From the NCBI GenBank assembly GCA_964017965.1, contig CAXHNV010000003.1, positions 158,028 through 222,027 on the forward strand: a stretch of DNA of 64,000 nucleotides, read 5' to 3'. Positions 8,962-17,312 of this stretch are shown in pieces. The position numbers were made by a program, and so were the translations under genes. The notes beneath the pieces were generated by a model. It saw only the letters and a list, made by a program, of their open reading frames with translations, did no database searches and was not told the origin of the DNA. Within the stretch, counting starts at the first letter, position 1. The number at the start of each line of letters is the position of its first letter. The DNA is from UBA2883 sp964017965 (GTDB taxonomy: Bacteria; Cyanobacteriota; Vampirovibrionia; Gastranaerophilales; Gastranaerophilaceae).

Positions 8962-9476
8962 TCATCAGTTGTAGAATTCTTTAATAATTCAGCAATATCT
9001 TGTTTCATCAAAGAACGTAAATCGCCTTTGAGCTTAAAGTATTCTGCAAACTTAGGGGTAGTTGAAATATTGAAAGAACGTCCGTTTTTGTCTCTTGTTT
9101 TTGCAACAAGTCCTTTTTCAACGAGTTCTGCGATATGTTCATAAGCGTTAGAACGGTAAACTTTTAGTTCTGCCTGTCTAATAGGTTCTTTTAGCGCAAT
9201 AACAGTCAAAGTCTTTAAGATAGGTTTTGATAACTCAACAGGACAAAGTTTTTCAACAATATCCATGTGCTCTGTTTTGACCTGTAAAATATAACCGTTT
9301 TCATCATCGATTTCTAACGCACTGTCTCTTGAAGCATAGTCCATAATCAATTCTAACATTGCTTCTTCAACAGTTTCTTCGTTAGGTTCTTCCAAAATTT
9401 CTGCAATATCTTTTATCTGCAAAACTCTTGCAGTAGTAAAAAGAACGGCTTCAATTCTTGATTTCAAACTTTCCAC
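8958..9476 (-). CDS. scpB: Segregation and condensation protein ScpB
   Basis: Winged-helix kleisin-binding subunit of the SMC-ScpAB condensin that compacts and segregates the chromosome. The start RIEAVLFTTARVLQIKDIAEIL and the core LKTLTVIALKEPIRQAELK are typical of ScpB, and 172 residues fits the family. It begins at GTG, overlapping the scpA TAG by one base (TAGTG), with GGAG 8 nt upstream, which suggests translational coupling. It is the last gene of smc-scpA-scpB. The C-terminus carries a short acidic tail. Confidence 0.93.
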   Translation of the reverse strand: MESLKSRIEAVLFTTARVLQIKDIAEILEEPNEETVEEAMLELIMDYASRDSALEIDDENGYILQVKTEHMDIVEKLCPVELSKPILKTLTVIALKEPIRQAELKVYRSNAYEHIAELVEKGLVAKTRDKNGRSFNISTTPKFAEYFKLKGDLRSLMKQDIAELLKNSTTDD

Positions 9477-10348
9477 TACTTAATCTCCTGTGTAATTTCT
9501 GTTTTGTTATCAACTACACTCTCAACAACGCTTGTCACGTCATCGGTTAAAGCTGATGTTACAAGTGTATCGTTCATAACATCTTCTTCTGTCATTGGTT
9601 TTTCGTATTTTACAACGTATAAATCGGAATAAAACTCATCTTGTACCAAATCGTATTCACCTTCCATTGTTAATGATAACAATGATAAGTAGGCTGTTAT
9701 TTTATCCATTCCCAACAGGATAAGTTCATTAAGTTCGATTTTGTCCTGTCTGTTTAAGACTTCTTCTAAGTTTGCCCTCAAACGTTCAACACCGCTTTTT
9801 ATATACTCATCGTGAGCAAGATTAACAATATCGTCTGCTGAAAGGTTTGCGTAGTTTCTAACTCTGCGTTTTGCGCGTTCGTGAGCGTTCTTTAATTCAG
9901 CTTTCTTATCAAGCTGTGCATAGAACTCTAACTGTCTAATCAAGTCTCTAAGTGTTACGACTCTGTTTCTGTTTAAACGAACACTTGTTCTTCTTTCCAA
10001 AACTTCATCAAACGAGATAACGTTATTTGTAGGAACGTAGTCTTCGTATTCGTACATTGTATCGTCAACGGGATCATAGTCTTCCGGTAACTCCTGAGGT
10101 ACAATATCGGTTATATCAATGCCTTCAAGAATGTCAGATTTCATTTTTAAAAGGATTGACGCAAACAAAATTACTCTGCTTGAACATCTCAAGTTTTGAG
10201 CTTTTGTTTGGAATACCTGAATGGAATACTTGTCTGCAAGGTCGACAATATCAATATTCCAAGGGTCGATTTTACCCTGTTTTGCCATATCGACAATGAT
10301 TTCTATCCCGTCATTTTCATAATTCAATTCAATGTTGTTCAGTGACAT
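9476..10348 (-). CDS. scpA: Segregation and condensation protein ScpA (kleisin)
   Basis: Kleisin that bridges SMC heads and recruits ScpB. N-terminal features IIVDMAKQGKIDPWNIDIVDLADKY and LFASILLKMKSDILEG are diagnostic; the C-terminal winged-helix ILLGMDKITAYLSLLSL-EGEYDLVQDEFYSDLYV binds the SMC cap. An acidic Tyr/Asp-rich insert (PEDYDPVDDTMYEYEDY) lies near residues 90-110, and an extra ~40-residue Val/Thr-rich tail follows the winged helix. It starts 7 nt after the smc stop with AGGGA as ribosome-binding site. Confidence 0.93.
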   Translation of the reverse strand: MSLNNIELNYENDGIEIIVDMAKQGKIDPWNIDIVDLADKYSIQVFQTKAQNLRCSSRVILFASILLKMKSDILEGIDITDIVPQELPEDYDPVDDTMYEYEDYVPTNNVISFDEVLERRTSVRLNRNRVVTLRDLIRQLEFYAQLDKKAELKNAHERAKRRVRNYANLSADDIVNLAHDEYIKSGVERLRANLEEVLNRQDKIELNELILLGMDKITAYLSLLSLTMEGEYDLVQDEFYSDLYVVKYEKPMTEEDVMNDTLVTSALTDDVTSVVESVVDNKTEITQEIK

Positions 10349-10355
10349 ATTATCC

Positions 10356-13300
10356 CTAATCCCTTAATTTTACTCCGGTAACTTTTGATTTACCTTTTTC
10401 TTGTTGTGTAACCCCGATTGTTCTGTTCGCAGATTCAATCATAGGTTTTCTGTGGCTTACTACAATAAATTGTGTATCTAAAGACTGTGCTTGAACGATA
10501 CTTGCGAGTTTTTCGACATTTATTGTGTCTAAACTTTGGTCGACTTCGTCTAACGCATAGAACGGTGCAGGCATGTATCTTTGGATGGCGAATACAAACG
10601 CGAGTGCAGCGAGAGATTTTTCACCACCTGAAAGCCCTGCAAGTCTTTGCTTTTTCTTATCTCTAGGTTGTGCTTCGATGTTTAAACCGCCTGCAAACGG
10701 ATTTTCTTCGTTTTGAAGAATCAATGTTCCTTCACCGTCTGAAAGCTGGTGATAAACCTCTTTAAAGTTTGCGTTGATGTTGTTGTATGTTGTCATAAAC
10801 GCATCTTTTTTGAGCTGTTCATAACCGTTCATTCTTTCAAGAATCTGTAATCTTTCTCTTGTTAATGTATCGATTTTGTCTTTAAGCTCTTTTTCACGCT
10901 CAGATACTGAATCAAACTCTTCGATTGCACGCATATTAACTGCACCCAAATCATCCATTCTTCTGGATAATCTTTGGATTTTAGCGTTTAATTCATCGAT
11001 AGACATTTCTACAGGTTGAAGTTTTGCAATCTCAACACCTGCTTCTTCAAGGTCTTTTCTTGCGTTTTCAAGCTCAGGTTCAATTTCGCGACGTCTTGCT
11101 TTGAATGATTCTATTTGTTCAGCGATTTTTTCAAGTTCTGCTGTTTTAACGTTCTTTTTCGTGCGCAAATCTACTAACTGATCGTTTATTTCATCTCTTT
11201 GTTTCAATAAATCGCCAAGTTTTTCTTTGATTTCTTCGATTTGAGTTTCGTATTCTTCAAGCTGAACTTTTAGTTTTTTGATGTCTTCAGTGAATAATAG
11301 CTTGTTACGTTCACTTTCTTCTATCTCTGTTTTACATTTTTCGATTGTTTCTTTGTTGTTTTGGATAGAAGTGTTGTGGAACGCTATTTCCATATTGAAA
11401 GACTTGATTTCGTTTTCGTAGTTACGTTTGTTTGTTTCAAGTCTTGCGATTTCAGCGTCAATACCTTCTGTCATTTCTTTGAGTTTTTTAAGGTCGCTGT
11501 CATCAAGCAGTTGTTCAATTTCTTCGATTTTAGATTTTAGACCGCCCATTTCGTCTAATAATTTGACGTGGTTTTCTTCTAATTTATCTAAGTCTTTATT
11601 TATACGTTCAATTTCAGGCTCTGAAAGCTTTATGAACTCTTGATTTTGAGCGTAAGCTGTTTTAGAAGACTCAAAGTTTCTTTCTAAGCTGCTCAATTCA
11701 ATGTTTGCTTTATTGAACTCTGTCATTGCGTTAGAATAATCGATTCTTGTTCTTTCGCGTTTTTCTTCAAGCTCTTGTTTGCGTTGTTTAGCTTTATTGT
11801 ATCTGTTTTCGATTTCTTGCAGACGTTTTCTGTATTTTTCAAGCTCGTCATCTTCGTTAACAGAGAATTTCAGACCTGTAGCGATTTTGCCGCCGCCTGT
11901 CATAGCACCTGTTTTTTCGTACAATGTACCGTCAAGTGTAACCATTCTGTATTTTCTGATAAGCTTTTTAGCTACATAATCGTTTTCAACAACGATTGTT
12001 CCGCCGACTGCGTAATAAAACGCATCAAGATACATATCATCAAAGTCGATTAAGTTAATAGCGTAATCGATAACACCTTGTTCTTTAGGCAAGTTAAGGC
12101 TTGACGGAGCTTCCGCGATTTTGTTTAACGGGATACAGGTTACACGTCCTGCACCTGCTGAGCGGACTATTTCAAACACGGTTGTAGCTGTGTCAGGGTC
12201 GTCAACGACGATGTTTGACATTCTTCCGCCAACGGCTACTTCTAGTGCTGTTGCGTATTCTTTGTCTACGTTCCCTAACTTGAATAACGGTGCGTGAACA
12301 CCTTCAAGATGAGCGTTTTCAACTGTTTGTATCGCTCTGTTGCCGCTGGAAACCTCGCTTGCGTTCTTGTTTGCTTCAAGTTTGAACATCTGTCTGCGCG
12401 CTGCACTCAGTTCAAAATCCAAATCGGTTAACTCGTTTGTAACCTTGTCATAATCGTGAGTGATGTTCTTTTGGATAAGTCTGCAATCTTCCTGCTCTGT
12501 CTTTAATGTCTCGATTTGAAGCTCTAAAGACTCTTTCTTTGTTTCGTATTCGTCTTTTAAGCTGTTATACGTTTCAATACCTTGTTTTGCGTCCTTAATT
12601 TTGTTATTAAGCGTTTGCAATTCGGTTTCTAAAGGAACTTGTTTCTGGATAAGAGCGGTTTCTTTATCTTTTAAAGCGTCAAGGTCTTTTCTTAAGTTTT
12701 CACGGTGTTTGATTTGTTGGTCAACGTTTTCATTAAGACCTGTCAAATCTTCCGTTATACGTTTGCGCTCAGCCCTTTGTTTTTCAAGTTCGATATCTGT
12801 TGTTTTTATATCAAGTTCTTTTGCTTTGATATTTTGGTTTGCAGCCTCAATCTTGGAATTGTGGTTTTCAATCCCGTTATGAGAGTTTTCTATAGTTTTC
12901 TTTTTATCCTGAATCTGCTTTTCTTCAAAGTTGAAAGAGTTCTCTTTTCTGGATATTTCGCCCTTGCACTCTTCAGCTTTCTTTTGAACCTCGATTTGAT
13001 GAGCTTCACCTTTTTCTTTTACGGTCTCACAGATTTCCTGATATTTTTCATCAATAACTTTTATACGCTCGTCAAGGTCTTTAGCGTTAACTTCTTCGAG
13101 CTTTTTCTTTTTCGTATACTCTAAGATGTTTTCGTGAGCTTGCTCAAGCTTAGTTTTAATATCAAAGAATTTAACAGTGTTGATTTGGCTCTCTAACCCT
13201 GTTTTTTCTTCTTTAAGCTTTTGATACTTAAGTGCAACCTCTTTTTCTTCTTTAAGTTGTTCAAGTCGGGTTTCGACTTCTTTAAGCGTAATGTTTGAAT

Positions 13301-13850
13301 GACGAACCCTTTCATCAACGATATCAAGCTTTTCTGTAGCAGCGTTTATTCTTCTGTCGAAGTCTGCGACACCTGCGATTTCGTCGATTATTTTTCTTCG
13401 CTCATTCTCTGTACAGCCGATAATGCTCGTAACATCACCTTGCATCATTACGTTATAGCTGTTTGGGGTAACGTTGTATTCTTCCAGTTTGGCATGGATT
13501 TCAGATAGAGTAGCACTTTTATCATCTAAATAATAAACACTATTATAGCCCTGAGAGGACTTTTTAATCTTTCTTGCTACCGAAAACTCGGTATTATTTT
13601 CAGCTTCCGCAAATGTAACTTTAACGATAGCTTCGTTTCTTTTTGTATAGGTGGAAATAAAGTCGGCAAGACGCTCCGCACGCAATGTACGAGAGCTGGA
13701 TAAACCTAAGCAGAACAAAACACTATCTATGATGTTGCTTTTGCCTGAGCCATTCGGTCCTGAGATAGTTGTAAATCCTTTTAGTAAAGGTATTTCAATT
13801 TTTGTGGCAAACGACTTGAAATTGTCGATGTCTATTTGTTTTATGTACAT
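10356..13850 (-). CDS. smc: Chromosome segregation ATPase SMC
   Basis: 1164 residues, the usual size. Head ATPase: Walker A GPNGSGKS at 31-38, signature LSGGEK near 1073 and Walker B FYALDEVD near 1097, ending with the SHRKPMIESA switch region. Two long coiled-coil arms (about 170-500 and 670-1020) flank the hinge (about 515-650), which has the glycine-rich VGGRMSNIVVDD and LDGTLYEKTGAMTGGG motifs. It forms the condensin complex with the two genes downstream, in one operon. Several antisense open frames over the coiled coil reflect its Glu/Lys codon bias and are not genes. Start ATG has AGGA 4-5 nt upstream. Confidence 0.97.
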   Translation of the reverse strand: MYIKQIDIDNFKSFATKIEIPLLKGFTTISGPNGSGKSNIIDSVLFCLGLSSSRTLRAERLADFISTYTKRNEAIVKVTFAEAENNTEFSVARKIKKSSQGYNSVYYLDDKSATLSEIHAKLEEYNVTPNSYNVMMQGDVTSIIGCTENERRKIIDEIAGVADFDRRINAATEKLDIVDERVRHSNITLKEVETRLEQLKEEKEVALKYQKLKEEKTGLESQINTVKFFDIKTKLEQAHENILEYTKKKKLEEVNAKDLDERIKVIDEKYQEICETVKEKGEAHQIEVQKKAEECKGEISRKENSFNFEEKQIQDKKKTIENSHNGIENHNSKIEAANQNIKAKELDIKTTDIELEKQRAERKRITEDLTGLNENVDQQIKHRENLRKDLDALKDKETALIQKQVPLETELQTLNNKIKDAKQGIETYNSLKDEYETKKESLELQIETLKTEQEDCRLIQKNITHDYDKVTNELTDLDFELSAARRQMFKLEANKNASEVSSGNRAIQTVENAHLEGVHAPLFKLGNVDKEYATALEVAVGGRMSNIVVDDPDTATTVFEIVRSAGAGRVTCIPLNKIAEAPSSLNLPKEQGVIDYAINLIDFDDMYLDAFYYAVGGTIVVENDYVAKKLIRKYRMVTLDGTLYEKTGAMTGGGKIATGLKFSVNEDDELEKYRKRLQEIENRYNKAKQRKQELEEKRERTRIDYSNAMTEFNKANIELSSLERNFESSKTAYAQNQEFIKLSEPEIERINKDLDKLEENHVKLLDEMGGLKSKIEEIEQLLDDSDLKKLKEMTEGIDAEIARLETNKRNYENEIKSFNMEIAFHNTSIQNNKETIEKCKTEIEESERNKLLFTEDIKKLKVQLEEYETQIEEIKEKLGDLLKQRDEINDQLVDLRTKKNVKTAELEKIAEQIESFKARRREIEPELENARKDLEEAGVEIAKLQPVEMSIDELNAKIQRLSRRMDDLGAVNMRAIEEFDSVSEREKELKDKIDTLTRERLQILERMNGYEQLKKDAFMTTYNNINANFKEVYHQLSDGEGTLILQNEENPFAGGLNIEAQPRDKKKQRLAGLSGGEKSLAALAFVFAIQRYMPAPFYALDEVDQSLDTINVEKLASIVQAQSLDTQFIVVSHRKPMIESANRTIGVTQQEKGKSKVTGVKLRD

Positions 13851-13948
13851 ATCCTACCCAACTAGATTATGTATCTATTACACACCAAACAATAAGGCAT
13901 GTCAAAGTTTTTAAAAATAATTAACAAAAGTTATAAAAAATAATATGC

Positions 13949-13954
13949 TATAAT
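13949..13954 (+). promoter_or_regulatory. Extended -10 of a likely leaderless gene
   Basis: TGC-TATAAT ending 6 nt before the ATG at 13961. Confidence 0.5.
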
Positions 13955-13960
13955 GTGGGT

Positions 13961-14203
13961 ATGAAAATCTCTAATTTAATGAAAAACGATATTTTTTATA
14001 TATTTGTAGTTTCGCTTATGATTGGGCTAATAATCGGTTTTTGTGCTCCGAGAGGGTATTATGTAAAATTCCAAATGTTTATGCACAACCTTTACGTGAA
14101 GCATCATCCTGAGGTGAAAAAGGATGCCAAAACTATTATCATTGAAACAGCTACCAAAAACGTTAAGAAAGTGCCTCAAACAAGTATCTTTGAAGAAGAC
14201 TAA
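13961..14203 (+). CDS. Small single-pass membrane protein (hypothetical)
   Basis: About 80 residues. One hydrophobic helix (IFYIFVVSLMIGLIIGF, about residues 12-28) is followed by a basic Tyr/His/Lys segment and a polar C-terminus ending in EED, so it is probably an N-anchored inner-membrane protein. I start at the ATG because a perfect extended -10 ends 6 nt upstream; an in-frame GTG two codons earlier would lie between the -10 and the transcription start. It is divergent from smc, and its stop overlaps the stop of the convergent symporter gene by 4 nt (CTAA). Family not recognised. Confidence 0.6.
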   Translation: MKISNLMKNDIFYIFVVSLMIGLIIGFCAPRGYYVKFQMFMHNLYVKHHPEVKKDAKTIIIETATKNVKKVPQTSIFEED

Positions 14204-15654
14204 TTAAATATTCCGACCTTGTATTTTTTACAATAACGTTTGGTTTCTTTGATAACAATGTTCGACAGATAAAATACTGCGATTAGGTTTGGAACCGCAA
14301 GGAACAATGTTACCCCGTCTGAGAGGTTAATAATACTTTTAAAGTTCATAGCTGAACCTGCAATTATACATAAACAGTAGATTATCTGGAATATTCGCAC
14401 TCTGTTTTTGCCGTTACCAAACAGGTATGTCCATGCCTTAACTCCGTAGTATGAGCCGCAAAGCATTGTTGAAAGCACAAAACAAGATACCATAATAGTT
14501 AACAGTATCGGGAATTGCGGACAGATTGTGCCGAACGCTTTTGAGGTTAGTTCAATCCCTGCAAGCCCGTCAACCAGCAGGTATTGTTTTGAGATTACAA
14601 TAACAAATGTTGTTGCAAACCCTACAATTACAGTATCAACGAACGGTTGAAGCATTGAAATAAATGCTTGAGCTACAGGTTTATTGGTATTAACAGCAGA
14701 GAACGCAATAGGAGCGGTTCCAAGTCCTGCTTCGTTTGCAAACATTGCACGTCTGAACCCCCACAATAAACACGCGAACATTCCGCCTTCCATAGCACGC
14801 GGTGTGAAGGCTTCGTGGATGATTAGATTTATTGTAGAAGGGATTTGTTGAAAGTTTAAAGCGCAGACTAAAAAAGCGCTCAACACATACAAACTACACA
14901 TTATCGGTGTTACTTTTGAGGTAAACTTACCGATTGATTTTATCCCGCCGATAATTGTAACCCAAGTTATAATGGCAACGATTAAACCCAAGCACCAGCC
15001 GTTATTGTAGAAAATACTGTTTTGACCGCCTGTAACCTCTGTTATCTGTGAGGTCATTGCGTTTATCTGGAACAGGTTCCAACCGCCAATCATTGCAAAC
15101 AAACAACATACTGCGTATGTTTTTGCCAGAAACGGTGCATATTTTTTAATAACAGGACCTTTTAGTCCTTTTTCTATATAATACATAGGTCCGCCGGAGA
15201 CTGTGCCGTCGGGGTTTTCGTGTCTGAATTTTACCCCGAGTAAAACCTCTGAATACTTTAGTGCCATAGAAAACAATCCCGCAACGATTATCCAGAATAT
15301 TACTCCCGCTCCGCCGATTGATACTGCTGCAGCTGAACCAGCAACATTACCAATACCTGCGGAGGCTGATATTGTTGCACTCAACGCTTGAAAAGATGAT
15401 ACTTCACCCTTTTTCTTACGTTCGTAATCACATTTTTTATGTTCGTAGTTCTCTGTGATTAGTTTTATGGCATGCTTGAATCCCCAGAATCCTATGAACC
15501 TTGTGCGGATTGTAAAATAGATTGCCGCAAGTATCAATAAAGCTACAATAAACTCTATTTTTACCCCGTTAATTGTGATTGAAGAAAATATTATTCCCGA
15601 AACTTTATCCGCTATTGGCGATAGTAAAGTATCTATTGCATAATCTATGTTCAT
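14200..15654 (-). CDS. Sodium/alanine symporter (AGCS family)
   Basis: 484-residue polytopic inner-membrane transporter that couples uptake of alanine or glycine to Na+. Family motifs include FQALSATISASAGIGNVAGSAAAVSIGGAGVIFWI (unwound helix region with the substrate/Na+ site), GGPMYYIEKGL, and GFRRAMFANEAGLGTAPIA. About 10-11 hydrophobic segments are visible. No Shine-Dalgarno is seen at the ATG; TACTAT ends 7 nt upstream on the minus strand, so it may be leaderless. It is probably a single-gene unit. Substrate choice between Ala and Gly cannot be read from the sequence. Confidence 0.93.
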   Translation of the reverse strand: MNIDYAIDTLLSPIADKVSGIIFSSITINGVKIEFIVALLILAAIYFTIRTRFIGFWGFKHAIKLITENYEHKKCDYERKKKGEVSSFQALSATISASAGIGNVAGSAAAVSIGGAGVIFWIIVAGLFSMALKYSEVLLGVKFRHENPDGTVSGGPMYYIEKGLKGPVIKKYAPFLAKTYAVCCLFAMIGGWNLFQINAMTSQITEVTGGQNSIFYNNGWCLGLIVAIITWVTIIGGIKSIGKFTSKVTPIMCSLYVLSAFLVCALNFQQIPSTINLIIHEAFTPRAMEGGMFACLLWGFRRAMFANEAGLGTAPIAFSAVNTNKPVAQAFISMLQPFVDTVIVGFATTFVIVISKQYLLVDGLAGIELTSKAFGTICPQFPILLTIMVSCFVLSTMLCGSYYGVKAWTYLFGNGKNRVRIFQIIYCLCIIAGSAMNFKSIINLSDGVTLFLAVPNLIAVFYLSNIVIKETKRYCKKYKVGIFN

Positions 15655-15661
15655 AGTTTAT

Positions 15662-15667
15662 ATAGTA
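15662..15667 (-). promoter_or_regulatory. Possible -10 of the symporter gene
   Basis: Minus-strand TACTAT ending 7 nt before the ATG; no ribosome-binding site between. Part of the leaderless pattern, weaker than the others because the AT-rich flank offers alternatives. Confidence 0.3.
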
Positions 15668-15748
15668 TTATAATTACGTTGTATTTACAACTTTAAAAAA
15701 ATTTTTTTGGTTTTATAATTAATCATAAGATAAGAAAGGGGTGTTATT

Positions 15749-16258
15749 ATGTTAAACGAAAAAATGGAAAAAGCATTTAACGACCAAATCAATAAAGAGT
15801 TTTTCTCAGAGTATTTATATCTGGCTATGAAAGCATATTTTGCTGATATGAATTTACAAGGTTTTGTAAATTGGTTTGATGTACAGGTTCAAGAAGAACA
15901 CGCTCACGGAATGGGTATGTATGATTATGTACTTGAAAGAGGCGGTAAAGTTGAACTTGAAGCTATCGAAAAACCTGTAGTGGAAGGCAAAACTCCTTTG
16001 GAAATCTTTGAACAGGTTTTAGCACACGAAGAGTTTGTAACTTCAAGAATCAATGCGCTTATGGATGTAGCGGATGAAGTTCGTGATAGAGCTGCATTAT
16101 CATTCTTAGACTGGTATTTGAAAGAACAAGTTGAAGAAGAATCAAGTGTAGGCGGTGTTTTGGCTACATTGAGACTTATAGGTGATGATAAAAAAGCATT
16201 ACTTATGTTAGATAAAGATTTAGCAGGTAGAGTATTTAATGCCCCTGTTATTGGATAG
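15749..16258 (+). CDS. Non-haem ferritin
   Basis: Iron-storage 24-mer subunit that oxidises Fe(II) at a diiron ferroxidase centre. The four-helix bundle shows the expected ligands: E17-x2 in NKEFFSEYLYLAMKAYF, EEHAHGMGMYDYV (ExxH), and later LKEQVEEESSVG. At 169 residues it matches bacterial FtnA. A good ribosome-binding site (AGAAAGGGG) precedes the ATG and a TATAAT lies at 15714-15719. It is followed 33 nt later by reverse rubrerythrin, suggesting a joint iron and peroxide-defence unit in an anaerobe. Confidence 0.95.
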   Translation: MLNEKMEKAFNDQINKEFFSEYLYLAMKAYFADMNLQGFVNWFDVQVQEEHAHGMGMYDYVLERGGKVELEAIEKPVVEGKTPLEIFEQVLAHEEFVTSRINALMDVADEVRDRAALSFLDWYLKEQVEEESSVGGVLATLRLIGDDKKALLMLDKDLAGRVFNAPVIG

Positions 16259-16291
16259 TATTAGGGAAAATGAAAAAGAGAGGAAATTGAT

Positions 16292-16831
16292 ATGACAAAA
16301 TTTGTATGTACAGCTTGTGGTTGGTCAACAGAAGCAGATTCACAACCTGCAGAATGTCCGGTATGTAAAGCAAAGACTTTTACAGCAGTAGACGGTTCTG
16401 ATAAAGTTTACGCTTGTCAGCACGAAGTAGGCTGCGGTGTTGTCGATGACGCTGAAATTATGGAAGGCTTGAGAGCTAACTTCAACGGCGAATGCTGTGA
16501 AGTCGGTATGTATTTAGCAATGTCAAGAGTTGCTGAAAGAGAAGGTTATCCTGAAATCGCTGAAGCATACAAAAGATACGCTTTTGAAGAAGCTGAACAC
16601 GCTGCTAAGTTCGCTGAATTGTTGGGTGAAGTTGTTACTAATTCAACTAAGAAAAACTTAGAATTACGTGCTGAAGCTGAACACGGTGCTTGCGCAGGTA
16701 AATTGGCTATCGCTAAGAAAGCTAAAGAAATGGGATTCGATGCTATTCACGATACAGTTCACGAAATGGCTAAGGATGAAGCAAGACACGGCTGCGGTTT
16801 CGACGGTCTTCTTAAGAGATATTTTGCATAA
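16292..16831 (+). CDS. Reverse rubrerythrin (NADH peroxidase type)
   Basis: The rubredoxin-like domain is N-terminal (C6-x2-C9, C22-x2-C25), followed by a ferritin-like diiron domain with GECCEVGMYLAMSRVAEREG, EEAEHAAKFAELLGE, RAEAEHGACAGK and KDEARHGCGF. This domain order defines reverse rubrerythrins, which reduce H2O2 in anaerobic clostridia and relatives; the electron donor there is an NADH:rubredoxin oxidoreductase system. Cytoplasmic. Probably co-transcribed with the ferritin gene upstream and ended by the terminator at 16849. Confidence 0.93.
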   Translation: MTKFVCTACGWSTEADSQPAECPVCKAKTFTAVDGSDKVYACQHEVGCGVVDDAEIMEGLRANFNGECCEVGMYLAMSRVAEREGYPEIAEAYKRYAFEEAEHAAKFAELLGEVVTNSTKKNLELRAEAEHGACAGKLAIAKKAKEMGFDAIHDTVHEMAKDEARHGCGFDGLLKRYFA

Positions 16832-16848
16832 GTTTTTATGTATATTCT

Positions 16849-16882
16849 AAAAGGGATGTTCTTTATAGAACATCCCTTTTTT
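16849..16882 (+). terminator. Terminator of the ferritin-rubrerythrin unit
   Basis: AAAAGGGATGTTCT, loop TTAT, AGAACATCCCTTTTTT. Confidence 0.9.
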
Positions 16883-16964
16883 AATTCTAATATATTTTAC
16901 TAGGTAATTATGATTAGTTAATAAAATAAGATTATCCGAAACGGGAATTTATCAATTTTGAGAA

Positions 16965-16988
16965 CCATATAGAATTAGTATATGGGAG
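16965..16988 (+). promoter_or_regulatory. Hairpin overlapping a ribosome-binding site
   Basis: CCATATA (16965-16971), 7-nt loop, TATATGG (16979-16985); the 3' arm runs into GGGAG (16984-16988), the presumed Shine-Dalgarno of the next gene. Could mask translation; may also be chance in AT-rich DNA. Confidence 0.3.
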
Positions 16989-16997
16989 ATTTTTATT

Positions 16998-17306
16998 ATG
17001 ACAAAATTTCAAGAAAGGTATATAGAATTCAAAAATATAAATAAAGAAATAATCGATTGGTTTGAAGATACAGTTGAAGAAACCAATTGTCGTGTAGAGA
17101 AAAAAGAATGGAAAAGCAAATACAACAGCTATGTGACGTATGATTATGAACCGTTTTGTTCGGACGGGTTTGAGATAAACGTACTTGTCAGCTCTGTTGA
17201 TATGTCTTATCTAAACTTTTTGAAGTATTTATACAACGAAAAACTCAATACCATAGAGTTTTTGAACAATTGTATGAAGATACCGACAATGCGAAACTAT
17301 ATATAG
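16998..17306 (+). CDS. Hypothetical protein (102 aa)
   Basis: ATG with GGGAG about 9 nt upstream. The product is soluble, rich in Lys, Glu, Asn and Tyr (EFKNINKEIIDWFEDTVEETN; SVDMSYLNFLKYLYNEKLNTIEF), with no signal or membrane segment. It ends 7 nt from the convergent stop of P2. I do not recognise the family. A hairpin overlapping its ribosome-binding site may limit expression. Confidence 0.5.
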   Translation: MTKFQERYIEFKNINKEIIDWFEDTVEETNCRVEKKEWKSKYNSYVTYDYEPFCSDGFEINVLVSSVDMSYLNFLKYLYNEKLNTIEFLNNCMKIPTMRNYI

Positions 17307-17312
17307 AACAGT

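Noticed and set aside
12705..13124. 139-codon open frame antisense to smc, and other antisense frames over smc
   Set aside because: They come from the Glu/Lys-rich coiled-coil codons read in reverse, have no ribosome-binding site and unlikely composition (Phe/Leu/Ser-rich).
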